Shown here: positions 1 to 6,025 of the stretch, piece after piece | Numbering within the stretch: position 1 is the first letter of the stretch | How the letters are laid out: each line of letters opens with the position of its first letter | From: Dehalococcoidia bacterium | Lineage (GTDB): Bacteria > Chloroflexota > Dehalococcoidia > UBA2985 | Direction: 5' to 3' | Assembly: GCA_030740415.1 (NCBI GenBank) | Contig: JASLXI010000007.1 | Location: 6,192 to 12,216, forward strand | DNA length: 6,025 nucleotides | The notes under the pieces: model-generated | Told to the model about the DNA's origin: nothing | The model's database searches: none | Seen by the model: only the letters and a program-made list of their open reading frames with translations | Position numbers and translations under genes: made by a program

Positions 1-58
1 TGTGCTCCCACAGCCCCATGCCTTCCTGAAGTCTTTCCCAACTGGTTTGAGAAGTCAT
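1..58 (-). CDS. N-terminal fragment of an unidentified protein
   Basis: An ATG at 58 opens a frame that runs off the window edge after 19 codons, reading MTSQTSWERLQEGMGLWEH. A good ribosome binding site (62-70) precedes it, and it lies 63 bases after the stop of the zinc-ribbon/OB-fold gene on the same strand, so it is probably the next gene of the same operon. The stretch has no signal peptide or membrane segment and is too short to assign. The pattern Trp-Glu-x-Leu-x-x-Gly-Met weakly recalls the start of MaoC-like acyl dehydratases, which often neighbour DUF35-type genes, but this is a guess. It does not look like the start of a thiolase, the other common neighbour of DUF35 proteins. Confidence 0.6.
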   Translation of the reverse strand, partial: MTSQTSWERLQEGMGLWEH

Positions 59-61
59 AGT

Positions 62-70
62 TCACCCCTT
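62..70 (-). promoter_or_regulatory. Ribosome binding site of the partial gene at 58
   Basis: On the minus strand this reads AAGGGGTGA, ending three bases before the ATG at 58. It is a near match to the anti-16S complement AAGGAGGTGA and is the main support for treating the short open frame at the window edge as a real gene start. Confidence 0.6.
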
Positions 71-121
71 ATTCAAAATTAACGGCCTTCGTCCGGTCTT
101 CGGGCATCACATTCTACTTGC

Positions 122-532
122 CTAGCTTACTACCTGCCAGTCGTGAATGAATCTTCCTGGCGCTTGTTCCTCGAACACAACCTCAACGGCAGCGCCGTGC
201 TGGGCCTCGTGAGCCGGTGTGCCTGGCAGGTTTGCCAAGAAGTTGATGCCCGGATCCTCGTCTAGCGATACTAGTGCCACATTGAAGGGGACATCACCCT
301 TGCGCCTCACCACACGGGTATCGTGGATGACCATGGTCTCCAGAATGTGACCCTTTCCCTCTACTTCGCGCCAGTCCAGATGGTCGCCGGAACCACATTG
401 CCAGCACTGGGGCCGGATTGGATACTGCAGCTTTTCACAACTGGTGCAATACTGGAGCACTAACCGCTTCTCGTTCACGGCGTCCCAGAACGGTTTGTCT
501 ACCTCATCAGGTACTGGGATGGTCTTGGGCAT
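122..532 (-). CDS. Zinc-ribbon and OB-fold protein (DUF35 type), CoA-ester associated
   Basis: A 136-residue cytoplasmic protein, the usual size for DUF35-type proteins (N-terminal rubredoxin-like zinc ribbon PF12172, then OB fold PF01796). Cys29, Cys32, Cys43 and Cys46 form the CxxC-x10-CxxC zinc ribbon. Residues about 56-122 form the OB region, with the family-like stretch GKGHILETMVIH and, at about 82-95, PFNVALVSLDEDPG. The ATG start is well supported: AAGGAGGT lies at 539-546, six bases upstream. Known family members act as partners of thiolases, hydroxymethylglutaryl-CoA synthases or MaoC-like hydratases on acyl-CoA substrates, and are thought to bind or position CoA esters rather than catalyse alone. 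Here the gene follows the tandem CoA-transferase by 60 bases, which supports a role in the same CoA-ester pathway. The family assignment is secure from the motifs. The partner enzyme is not visible, unless it is the gene starting at 58. Confidence 0.88.
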   Translation of the reverse strand: MPKTIPVPDEVDKPFWDAVNEKRLVLQYCTSCEKLQYPIRPQCWQCGSGDHLDWREVEGKGHILETMVIHDTRVVRRKGDVPFNVALVSLDEDPGINFLANLPGTPAHEAQHGAAVEVVFEEQAPGRFIHDWQVVS

Positions 533-592
533 AACGGAACCTCCTTACGCAGATTCATTTCCTATGGAATTCACCAATATTCGGTCAAGGTG

Positions 593-3073
593 CTAGGTTG
601 CGAATAAAGGATTTGCCTCCTCCCAGTTGACGATACGGCGTTCCTTGTATTCGTCGACTTGTTCGTCAGTATAGCCCACCTCTTGCATAACTGCACGGGT
701 GTGCTCGCCGGCGTATGGGGCAACTCTGTAGCGTCCCAGCATCTCTGAGAAATGCACGATGCCTCCAGGTCGGATGTACTTACCATACCTGGGGCTCTCA
801 TCCTCCGTTTCTACCACAAGGTCATTATCGTGTGAATGGGGGTCATCAAGGAAGAAATCCTCATTATCCGTGTCCGTCACACGAACACATGCAACGTCCT
901 GTGCCGTGAGTAACTCCTCCCACTCCGTTGCTGGACGGGTGACAAAGAGTTCGGACAACTGCGCAATCAACTCCTCGTCGTGGGCTTTGCGGGCCGCGGG
1001 CGCGAAACGGGGATCTCCCAACAGATCAGGGCGGCCCACCGTATTGCAGAAACTCGCCCACTCTTCCTCCAGCGGACAAGCAAGGAATACCCATCCCTCC
1101 TGGGCTTCATACAATCGGTAAAGGGCGTGCAGGCCGTAGCATTCCGCGTCCGGGATAGCATAGGGTGGGCGACCGACGTAATCATAGGCTTCATTGTGGT
1201 TGGCCCAGGCGTTGGCGCACATCATGGTATCCTGTATAGCCTGGCCCTGGCCGGTGCGCTCCCGAGCCAGCAACCCAAGCATGATCGCCGTGGCGACAGC
1301 CTGGGATGTGTTGGGATCGGGATTGCCCTCGTTGGCCCGCATCATTCGGCGAGAGGTCTCCTTGATCTCGTCCATGGTCATAGGCTGGTAGGTTGGAGGT
1401 GGCATGGCCTGGCCCGACTGTCGCAACGCTCCACCGAAGAGCGCCCCGGGAACTGGATGGGCTCCCGGCCGCCGGTTATGGGGGCCGGTTGCACCATAAG
1501 CCCCGCTATACACATGGACTAGGCGTGGATTGATACGCTTGCAAGTCTCGTAATCGACGCTCAACCGCTCGGGCACTCCAGGGCGGAAGTTGTGCAACAG
1601 GACATCTGCTTTGGCAATCAGCTTGTGAACAAGCTCCTTGCCCTCATTGGTCTGCAGGTCAACCTGGATACACTCTTTTCCGCTATAGGTTCTTAGATTA
1701 TTGATGTTCAAAGCGCCGCCGCCACCCAGTTGCCGACCTCCACCTCTCTCAGGGGTGGCATCGATCTTGATGACCCTAGCACCTAAATCGGCGATCATCA
1801 CGGCGGCGTAAGGACCCTGTATGACCGTTGATATGTCGAGCATTGTAATGCCATCCAGAGGATGTGGTGGCGTATGACCGTTGCCAACTCCGTTGCTAGC
1901 GCTCGCTACGGGGGCAGGCTCCAACTCGGCCAGGTTTCCCAACACTTCCTCGGTGTGCTGGCCAAGGTCAGGTGACGGACCACCAACCTCTCCGGGCGTA
2001 TCGACCAGGTCAGCCAGGAGGCCCACAATTTTCATTGGACCTACACGTGGATCGTTGATCTCTACGACGTGGCCATTGTGCACGAACTGAGGGTGCTTCA
2101 TGCCTTCCACCGTGTATACGTAGGGCTCGGCGGCGATGTTTCCGTCCTCCACGTAGATGTCCATCCATTCGTCCAGGGTTCTTTCCTGCATACGCTCGAG
2201 AATGATCTCCCGCAAGATCTCCCTGTTCTCCTCGTTCATGGCAGAAAGGTTCTTGAAACGTTCATCCTCTAACACCCACTCCAGACCGATGGCCCGGAGG
2301 TGTGCTGGCAGGAGTCGTGGGCCCTGCCTGTTGTTGGCATGCTGGAGCCAACGGCCGTCCTTAGTCCGAACAGGAATGTACTCAAGCGTGGGTAACGACT
2401 GACCGCCCGGCGACACAAGCGGGAACCGTTCCGGGTCCTTCCGGTTGAAAAAAGCGTTCATAGGGCGAGGGCCGGTAAAGGGGAACGTGCCTTGTAGCAT
2501 GCTGGTCTGCACCCACTGGCCCCTACCCATTTGATCGCGAATACGGAGTGCAGCCAGGATGCCCCGGACCGCTGCCTGACTTGCAGCCCAGGTCGCGGTC
2601 TGGACCGAAGGGTAGATTGGGCCTGGCCTGTTCAATTGACCATTGAAGGCTGACATGCGCCCGCTCTTCGCAGCTACTACTCCTTCGTAATCTTTCAGGT
2701 TCTTGAACCGCCCATTCTGGCCAAAGCCAGTAATAGAGCAGTACACCAACTGAGGGTTGATGTGGAAGAGCGTTTCGTAGTCGATCCCGAGGCGCTGGGC
2801 TTCACCGGGACGGAAAGATTCCAGCAGCACATCAGCTTTCTTGGTCAAGGCCTCTGCATGCTCGCGACCCGTTGGAGTCTCCATGTTCAGGACAATGCTC
2901 TTCTTGCCGCGGTTCCAGGCCAGCCAGCTAGGATGAGAACGGAGGGGATCGCCGGTCGGTGGCTCCACTTTTATGACGTCGGCGCCGAAATCGGCAAGCA
3001 CGGCAGTCGCCAGAGCCCCTGGCATACCCCAGCTAAAATCCAGCACAGTTAATCCACTACAAGGTCCTGGCAT
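593..3073 (-). CDS. Tandem CaiB/BaiF-type (class III) CoA-transferase, two fused units
   Basis: An 826-residue protein made of two CaiB/BaiF units (PF02515), about residues 5-383 and 406-826, joined by an Ala/Pro/Gly/Asn-rich linker at 384-405. Single-unit family members are about 400 residues. The halves share landmarks: GLTVLDFSWG with ADVIKVEPP (first) and GITMLDISTV with ARVIKIDAT (second); SFRPGEAQRLGIDYE at 86-100 and NFRPGVPERLSVDYE at 495-509; MGRGQWVQ at 182-189 and TGQGQAIQ at 607-614. Class III enzymes move CoA between carboxylic acids through an aspartyl-CoA intermediate (Asp169 in Oxalobacter formyl-CoA transferase). Hand alignment to that enzyme puts Thr161 at this place in the first half and Asp586 (NPDPNTSQ) in the second, so only the second half looks catalytic. 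DMSP lyase/CoA-transferase DddD is also a double CaiB protein of similar length, but fold alone does not show that activity here. The ATG start has AGGAGA at 3080-3085, six bases upstream. The gene lies 61 bases after the DppC-type permease. No frameshift or internal stop is seen, so the fusion looks genuine. Substrate unknown. Confidence 0.93.
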   Translation of the reverse strand: MPGPCSGLTVLDFSWGMPGALATAVLADFGADVIKVEPPTGDPLRSHPSWLAWNRGKKSIVLNMETPTGREHAEALTKKADVLLESFRPGEAQRLGIDYETLFHINPQLVYCSITGFGQNGRFKNLKDYEGVVAAKSGRMSAFNGQLNRPGPIYPSVQTATWAASQAAVRGILAALRIRDQMGRGQWVQTSMLQGTFPFTGPRPMNAFFNRKDPERFPLVSPGGQSLPTLEYIPVRTKDGRWLQHANNRQGPRLLPAHLRAIGLEWVLEDERFKNLSAMNEENREILREIILERMQERTLDEWMDIYVEDGNIAAEPYVYTVEGMKHPQFVHNGHVVEINDPRVGPMKIVGLLADLVDTPGEVGGPSPDLGQHTEEVLGNLAELEPAPVASASNGVGNGHTPPHPLDGITMLDISTVIQGPYAAVMIADLGARVIKIDATPERGGGRQLGGGGALNINNLRTYSGKECIQVDLQTNEGKELVHKLIAKADVLLHNFRPGVPERLSVDYETCKRINPRLVHVYSGAYGATGPHNRRPGAHPVPGALFGGALRQSGQAMPPPTYQPMTMDEIKETSRRMMRANEGNPDPNTSQAVATAIMLGLLARERTGQGQAIQDTMMCANAWANHNEAYDYVGRPPYAIPDAECYGLHALYRLYEAQEGWVFLACPLEEEWASFCNTVGRPDLLGDPRFAPAARKAHDEELIAQLSELFVTRPATEWEELLTAQDVACVRVTDTDNEDFFLDDPHSHDNDLVVETEDESPRYGKYIRPGGIVHFSEMLGRYRVAPYAGEHTRAVMQEVGYTDEQVDEYKERRIVNWEEANPLFAT

Positions 3074-3134
3074 AACAAGTCTCCTATGCTCTTAGTGCAC
3101 GGAGTCCAACCCGACTGTGGGGTTAGTGAATGTC

Positions 3135-4028
3135 TTAGGTTCCCCGCAACCGTGGATCCAGCACGTCTCTCAACGCGTCACCAAAAAGGTTGAAACCATA
3201 CACTGCCGCCGAGATAGCGACTCCAGGCCATATGGCCAGCCACGGAGCGACGGCATAGTAGTTCCTTACTCTTCCAGTGAGCATGCTGCCCCAAGACGGC
3301 TCAGGGGGTGGCACCCCAAGGCCGAGGAAGCTCAGGGAGGTCTCGGCTATTATGGCGGTGCCAAGGGCAGCTGTTGCTATAATAAGCCACGGAGCCACAC
3401 ACTGAGGCATAATGTGCTGAAGCACAATGCGTACGTCCGAAGCTCCTATGGCCTGGGCCGCCAGGGCGAACTCCGATTGTTTGACAGAAAGTGCCTGAGA
3501 CCGTACTACTCGGTTGGCCCTGGGTAACTGTGGTATTGCAACAGCGATAACCACGTTGTTCAGACTTTGGCCCAGGGCTGCCATGATGGTGAGTGCCAGA
3601 ATCAGGGTGGGAATGGACATCAGTGAGTCCATGATGCGCTGAATCACCCCATCCACACGGCCCCCGTAATATGCGCTAAACAACCCGATTATCGCCCCAC
3701 CCACCGATCCGGTTAAAACGGACAGCAATCCAACGTACAGGGATATTCGAGCCCCATAAGCAATCCGGCTCCATACGTCACGTCCCCAAGTGTCAGTCCC
3801 CATCCAGTGTTCCGTGGAAGGCGTTTGCAGATCACCGGTGAAATCCATCAATAGAGGGTCGTAAAAGGTGACCACTGGAGCAAATACGGCAATCACAACC
3901 ATGAAGATAATAATCGATGCCCCGACAGCACCCAAGGGCTTCCTCGCAAAGAAGGTCCGGATAGATTTTAGTGTCCTAATCAGGCGAGGGCCACGAGCTA
4001 CTCTTTCATTACTGGCGACGGTGATCAA
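3135..4028 (-). CDS. DppC/OppC-type ABC transporter permease
   Basis: A 297-residue inner-membrane permease of the peptide/nickel/oligopeptide importer class (OppC_N plus BPD_transp_1). The N-terminus is cytoplasmic and basic, followed by a first membrane segment at about 33-53, then the characteristic GTDTWGRDVWSR motif at 77-88. Further hydrophobic segments lie at about 94-119, 136-168, 211-235 and 261-283. The EAA loop that docks on the ATPase is at 190-208, with the conserved Gly195 (AIGAS) and HIMP at 205-208. The C-terminus has the typical LGLGVPPPEPSWG stretch and ends DPRLRGT. The length is normal. The start codon is TTG, read with confidence because AAGGAGG lies seven bases upstream and the next Met (residue 43) falls inside the first membrane segment. 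It follows the DppB-type gene by 28 bases and would pair with it to form the membrane channel. The solute carried cannot be inferred; members of this class carry peptides, sugars, metals and opines. Confidence 0.95.
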   Translation of the reverse strand: MITVASNERVARGPRLIRTLKSIRTFFARKPLGAVGASIIIFMVVIAVFAPVVTFYDPLLMDFTGDLQTPSTEHWMGTDTWGRDVWSRIAYGARISLYVGLLSVLTGSVGGAIIGLFSAYYGGRVDGVIQRIMDSLMSIPTLILALTIMAALGQSLNNVVIAVAIPQLPRANRVVRSQALSVKQSEFALAAQAIGASDVRIVLQHIMPQCVAPWLIIATAALGTAIIAETSLSFLGLGVPPPEPSWGSMLTGRVRNYYAVAPWLAIWPGVAISAAVYGFNLFGDALRDVLDPRLRGT

Positions 4029-4035
4029 CTTCTAG

Positions 4036-4042
4036 CCTCCTT
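4036..4042 (-). promoter_or_regulatory. Shine-Dalgarno site that fixes the TTG start of the DppC-type gene
   Basis: The minus strand reads AAGGAGG, a perfect core Shine-Dalgarno sequence, followed by a seven-base spacer and then TTG at 4028-4026. It lies wholly in the 28-base gap after the stop of the upstream permease, and it decides the start because no ATG or GTG is available in a suitable place. Confidence 0.85.
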
Positions 4043-4056
4043 GATGGAGAAAAACT

Positions 4057-5022
4057 CTAAAGACGAATGCGCGGGTCCAGCCACGCATAGGCGACATCTA
4101 CCACTAGGTTGGTTAAGATAATCCACATGGCAATTATGGCGACCATGCTCTGTACCACAGGGAAGTCCCGCTGGTTCATCCCCCTCACCAGATACACTCC
4201 TATCCCAGGCAACTGGAAGATGGTCTCCATTATGACCGAGCCCCCCATGATTACAGCCATGGATATTCCTATCACGGTTATCACGGGAAGCAGAGCGTTC
4301 TTCATGGCGTGCCGATACACCACTACGAAGCGCCTCAGCCCCTTCGCATGGGCGGTTCTGATGTAGTCCTGACGCAGTACCTCCAGCATGGTGGACCGCA
4401 TCATCCTGGCCTTGGTCCCGGCAGAGGCGTAGCCGCCAATGAGAGCCGGCCAGAAAAGAATTGCGAGGTTGGCGCCTAGGTCATCCCACGGATGACTGTA
4501 ATCTATTCTAGGGGACCATTGAAACAGGTACACTCCTCCTGCAATCACTAAGGTGGCGATCCAGAAACTTGGCATGGACAGTCCCCCCAATGAGAAAACC
4601 CTTCCGACGTAATCCATCCAGGAATCCTGCCTCAGGGCCATAATGATGCCCAGTGGAATACCTATAAAGACAGCTAAAAGTACGCTGTACAAACCCCGTT
4701 GAAATGTGACGGGAGCTCTGGAGACGAACTCTTCCATGATAGGCTTGTTAGTATAGAAAGAGACTCCCCAGTCCAGGGTAACTACATTCCCAAGCCAGAC
4801 CAGGTACTGCATGTGCAGGGGCCTGTCGAGGCCTAGGAGCTTCTGGATTCTTGCCAGCGCTACTGGGTCCACATCTTCGGGGTTGAAGTCCTCTTCCCCT
4901 TGGCTTATAACCATCAGCGCCACGTCCCCGGGTGCTACCCGCATTAGAAGGAAAATCACTATGGACACCACTAGGACAGCGATTGCTCCCTGGAACAGAC
5001 GGTTGATTATGTATGTTGTCAC
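4057..5022 (-). CDS. DppB/OppB-type ABC transporter permease
   Basis: A 321-residue inner-membrane permease of the DppB class (BPD_transp_1). Starting at GTG 5022 it begins MTTYIINRLFQGAIAVLVV, the standard opening of this family, with the first membrane helix at about 11-29 followed by RVAPGDVA. The family motifs GLDRP (64-68) and WGVSFY (85-90) follow. Other hydrophobic segments lie at about 108-130, 146-167, 184-199, 246-267 and 290-313. The EAA loop spans about 220-246, with TAHAKGL at 223-229 and NALLP at 242-246. The protein ends WLDPRIRL. The frame stays open upstream to a TTG at 5169, but those 49 extra residues are Pro/Arg-rich, unlike the family, and overlap an RNA-type inverted repeat, so I reject them. 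AGGGAG at 5029-5034 is correctly spaced from the GTG. The gene forms the membrane channel with the DppC-type protein 28 bases downstream and would receive solute from the binding protein encoded upstream. Confidence 0.94.
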   Translation of the reverse strand: MTTYIINRLFQGAIAVLVVSIVIFLLMRVAPGDVALMVISQGEEDFNPEDVDPVALARIQKLLGLDRPLHMQYLVWLGNVVTLDWGVSFYTNKPIMEEFVSRAPVTFQRGLYSVLLAVFIGIPLGIIMALRQDSWMDYVGRVFSLGGLSMPSFWIATLVIAGGVYLFQWSPRIDYSHPWDDLGANLAILFWPALIGGYASAGTKARMMRSTMLEVLRQDYIRTAHAKGLRRFVVVYRHAMKNALLPVITVIGISMAVIMGGSVIMETIFQLPGIGVYLVRGMNQRDFPVVQSMVAIIAMWIILTNLVVDVAYAWLDPRIRL

Positions 5023-5028
5023 GATACT

Positions 5029-5034
5029 CTCCCT
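5029..5034 (-). promoter_or_regulatory. Shine-Dalgarno site that fixes the GTG start of the DppB-type gene
   Basis: The minus strand reads AGGGAG within GAAGAGGGAGAG, six bases before GTG at 5022-5020. It supports the shorter start over TTG at 5169, which has only AAGGTGA nearly touching it and lies inside a hairpin arm. Confidence 0.7.
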
Positions 5035-5054
5035 CTTCAGAGTACGGGCGCCAA

Positions 5055-5089
5055 CCCTCGGATGGATGGCAGAGTGAGGTGCCCGAGGG
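5055..5089 (-). other. Potential RNA stem-loop in the permease leader
   Basis: CCCTCGG at 5055-5061 is an exact inverted match to CCGAGGG at 5083-5089, giving a 7-base GC-rich stem with a 21-base loop. It lies about 20 bases upstream of the ribosome binding site of the DppB-type gene. There is no following T-run on the minus strand, so it is not an intrinsic terminator. It may be part of a structured leader; a chance match of this size is also possible. Confidence 0.4.
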
Positions 5090-5131
5090 CTCTCCTGATA
5101 CCTTCCTGGTCGGCTCGGAGCCCCTAGCGAC

Positions 5132-5195
5132 CGAACCAGGTGAGTTGCCACGCTCCTAGGACGTGGCAACTCACCTTATGTGCCCACCTGGTTCG
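5132..5195 (-). repeat. Large inverted repeat, strong RNA hairpin between binding protein and permease
   Basis: GGTGAGTTGCCACG (5139-5152) is a perfect 14-base inverted match to CGTGGCAACTCACC (5162-5175). The 9-base loop contains the palindrome TCCTAGGA, so the stem could continue with one bulged base. A second, outer pairing of 11 bases, CGAACCAGGTG (5132-5142) with CACCTGGTTCG (5185-5195), shares GGTG with the inner stem, so inner and outer forms compete over four bases or stack with a 13-base bulge. The element begins about 40 bases after the stop of the solute-binding protein gene. No T-run follows on the minus strand, so a simple rho-independent terminator is unlikely. In other transport operons, hairpins at this place protect the upstream message and lower permease expression relative to binding protein; that role here is inference. 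A protein-binding palindrome or a small repeat element is the alternative. Confidence 0.7.
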
Positions 5196-5235
5196 ACTAT
5201 CTTAGGGTGCTATGGGATTCGGACGGTGTATGCCC

Positions 5236-6025
5236 CTAACTTGCTATCCAGGCTCTCGGTATGATCTTGAGGTGAGACGTATGTATGGAGTGGTGCGGGA
5301 GAGCGCTATAGCCTTTCACCCATGGCTGGTAGCCGGTGTACAGGGTCTGCCACTCCATGCCGGCGGCATATAGGTATTCGTTGAACAGGATGAACTCAAT
5401 CTCTTTACTGATCTCGGCCCTCTTAGCGAAGTCCAACTCCAACTGCATCCTGTCGATAAGGGTGTTTACCTCGGCCTGGAGGTCGGGATCGATGCCCTCC
5501 ATGCATGGCTTTGCACCTTTCTTCTCGGAGTGGACGGACCGGTAGCGCAGATAGGGATCTGGGGTACCCTCCCAGCCAGGCATAACGGTCACTGCAAACG
5601 TGTGCTTGCAGGCCTTGGTCTGAGATGACAGGGTCGCAGCATCATAGAGGTCCAAGGTCATGGTTATTCCAAGGTGCTTCTGTATCGTCCCGCCCATATA
5701 CAGACAGGCGTTGGTCGATGTGTCGTCGGCCCTGGATAGGCACTTGAAAGGCCCGGGCCTCTCTCCCGCTCCATAGACCTCATCCAGCAGGCGGTTTGCT
5801 TCAGCGATGTCATCGTCCTTGGGCTGGCGGAACCCGGGCCATTCAAACATCTCTTCTATCGAGTGGCCCATGGCGTTGTATGGTGTGTTCTGGGAATTGA
5901 AGAACCCCCCAATATAGCCAGCGTAGTCATCAGAATCGCCTATACGCTGCAACTGGTGCCATTCCTGGCGGTCCATGACCAGGTGTATTGCCTTACGCAC
6001 ACGTGCGTCGTCGAAGGGAGGCCTG
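5236..6025 (-). CDS. ABC transporter solute-binding protein, family 5 (C-terminal part)
   Basis: The last 262 or so residues of an extracytoplasmic family 5 binding protein (SBP_bac_5, DppA/OppA class); the full protein would be about 500-600 residues, so the signal peptide and first lobe lie beyond the window. At the window edge the frame reads RPPFDDARVRKAIHLVMDR, matching the conserved PFxDxRVRxAIxxAxDR segment, so the GTG at 6000 is an internal codon and not a start. Numbering from that codon, the C-terminal helix region at about 172-205 (DPDLQAEVNTLIDR, then LDFAKRAEISKEIEFIL) and the WVKGYS stretch at 227-232 are typical of the family. Four cysteines at 87, 99, 131 and 166 could form disulphides outside the membrane. 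It is the first visible gene of the importer, 213 bases before the DppB-type permease. The ligand cannot be predicted; this class binds peptides, sugars, opines, nickel complexes and other organics. Confidence 0.92.
   Translation of the reverse strand, partial: RPPFDDARVRKAIHLVMDRQEWHQLQRIGDSDDYAGYIGGFFNSQNTPYNAMGHSIEEMFEWPGFRQPKDDDIAEANRLLDEVYGAGERPGPFKCLSRADDTSTNACLYMGGTIQKHLGITMTLDLYDAATLSSQTKACKHTFAVTVMPGWEGTPDPYLRYRSVHSEKKGAKPCMEGIDPDLQAEVNTLIDRMQLELDFAKRAEISKEIEFILFNEYLYAAGMEWQTLYTGYQPWVKGYSALPHHSIHTSHLKIIPRAWIAS

Noticed and set aside
980..1522. Open plus-strand frame of about 180 codons opposite the CoA-transferase.
   Set aside because: It is antisense to a long gene with clear family motifs, shows no recognisable domain, and reflects the codon composition of the real gene.
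593..3073. Naming the tandem CoA-transferase dddD.
   Set aside because: Length and double-unit layout match, but no DMSP transporter or other DMSP genes are visible, and hand reading cannot separate DddD from other double CaiB-type proteins.
3108..3124. Small inverted repeat AACCC/GGGTT between the DppC-type gene and the CoA-transferase, considered as a terminator or processing site.
   Set aside because: The stem is only five bases with no T-run on the minus strand, and that strength is expected by chance. It does not show that the operon breaks there.
3117..3527. Open plus-strand frame of 136 codons opposite the end of the DppC-type gene.
   Set aside because: Antisense to a well-supported permease, with low-complexity basic composition and no recognisable motif.
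5023..5169. Upstream extension of the DppB-type permease to a TTG at 5169, adding 49 residues.
   Set aside because: The added residues are Pro/Arg-rich and unlike the family, overlap the inverted repeat, and lack a well-spaced ribosome binding site, whereas GTG 5022 has both a site and the standard N-terminus.
5132..5195. Rho-independent terminator after the solute-binding protein gene.
   Set aside because: The hairpin is strong, but the minus-strand sequence after it (TCGCTAGGGGC) has no T-run, so I list it as a hairpin only.
5998..6000. GTG that could be read as the start of the solute-binding protein gene.
   Set aside because: The frame continues upstream with the conserved PPFDDARVRKAIH segment, so the codon is internal and the gene is cut by the window edge.

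Overview
The window is a tightly packed bacterial segment with every credible gene on the minus strand, so it reads biologically from high to low coordinates. GC content looks moderate, roughly the low fifties by eye. Shine-Dalgarno sites are clear and gaps between most genes are 28-63 bases. An Opp/Dpp-type importer beside CoA-ester genes suggests an environmental heterotroph that takes up organic compounds. Marine or soil Chloroflexota of the SAR202/Dehalococcoidia kind, or an actinobacterium, would fit, but nothing here proves the taxon.

Layout in transcription order: (1) 6025-5236, the C-terminal part of a family 5 solute-binding protein whose start lies outside the window; (2) 5235-5023, a 213-base spacer with strong inverted repeats able to form several RNA hairpins; (3) 5022-4057, a DppB/OppB-type permease best started at GTG 5022; (4) 4028-3135, a DppC/OppC-type permease with a TTG start; (5) 3073-593, an 826-residue fusion of two CaiB/BaiF-type (class III) CoA-transferase units; (6) 532-122, a small zinc-ribbon plus OB-fold (DUF35-type) protein; (7) 58-1, the first 19 codons of another gene. 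No ATPase subunit is present in the window.

Working model (inference): the importer brings in an oligopeptide-like or other organic solute, and the CoA-transferase and DUF35-type protein act on the resulting acid or its CoA ester. The substrate cannot be read from the sequence. The two items most worth a second look are the asymmetric tandem CoA-transferase, in which only the second half seems to keep the catalytic aspartate, and the structured spacer between the binding protein and the first permease. I found no CRISPR array, tRNA, rRNA, insertion sequence or clear new defence or mobile system. No gene-free stretch exceeds 300 bases.
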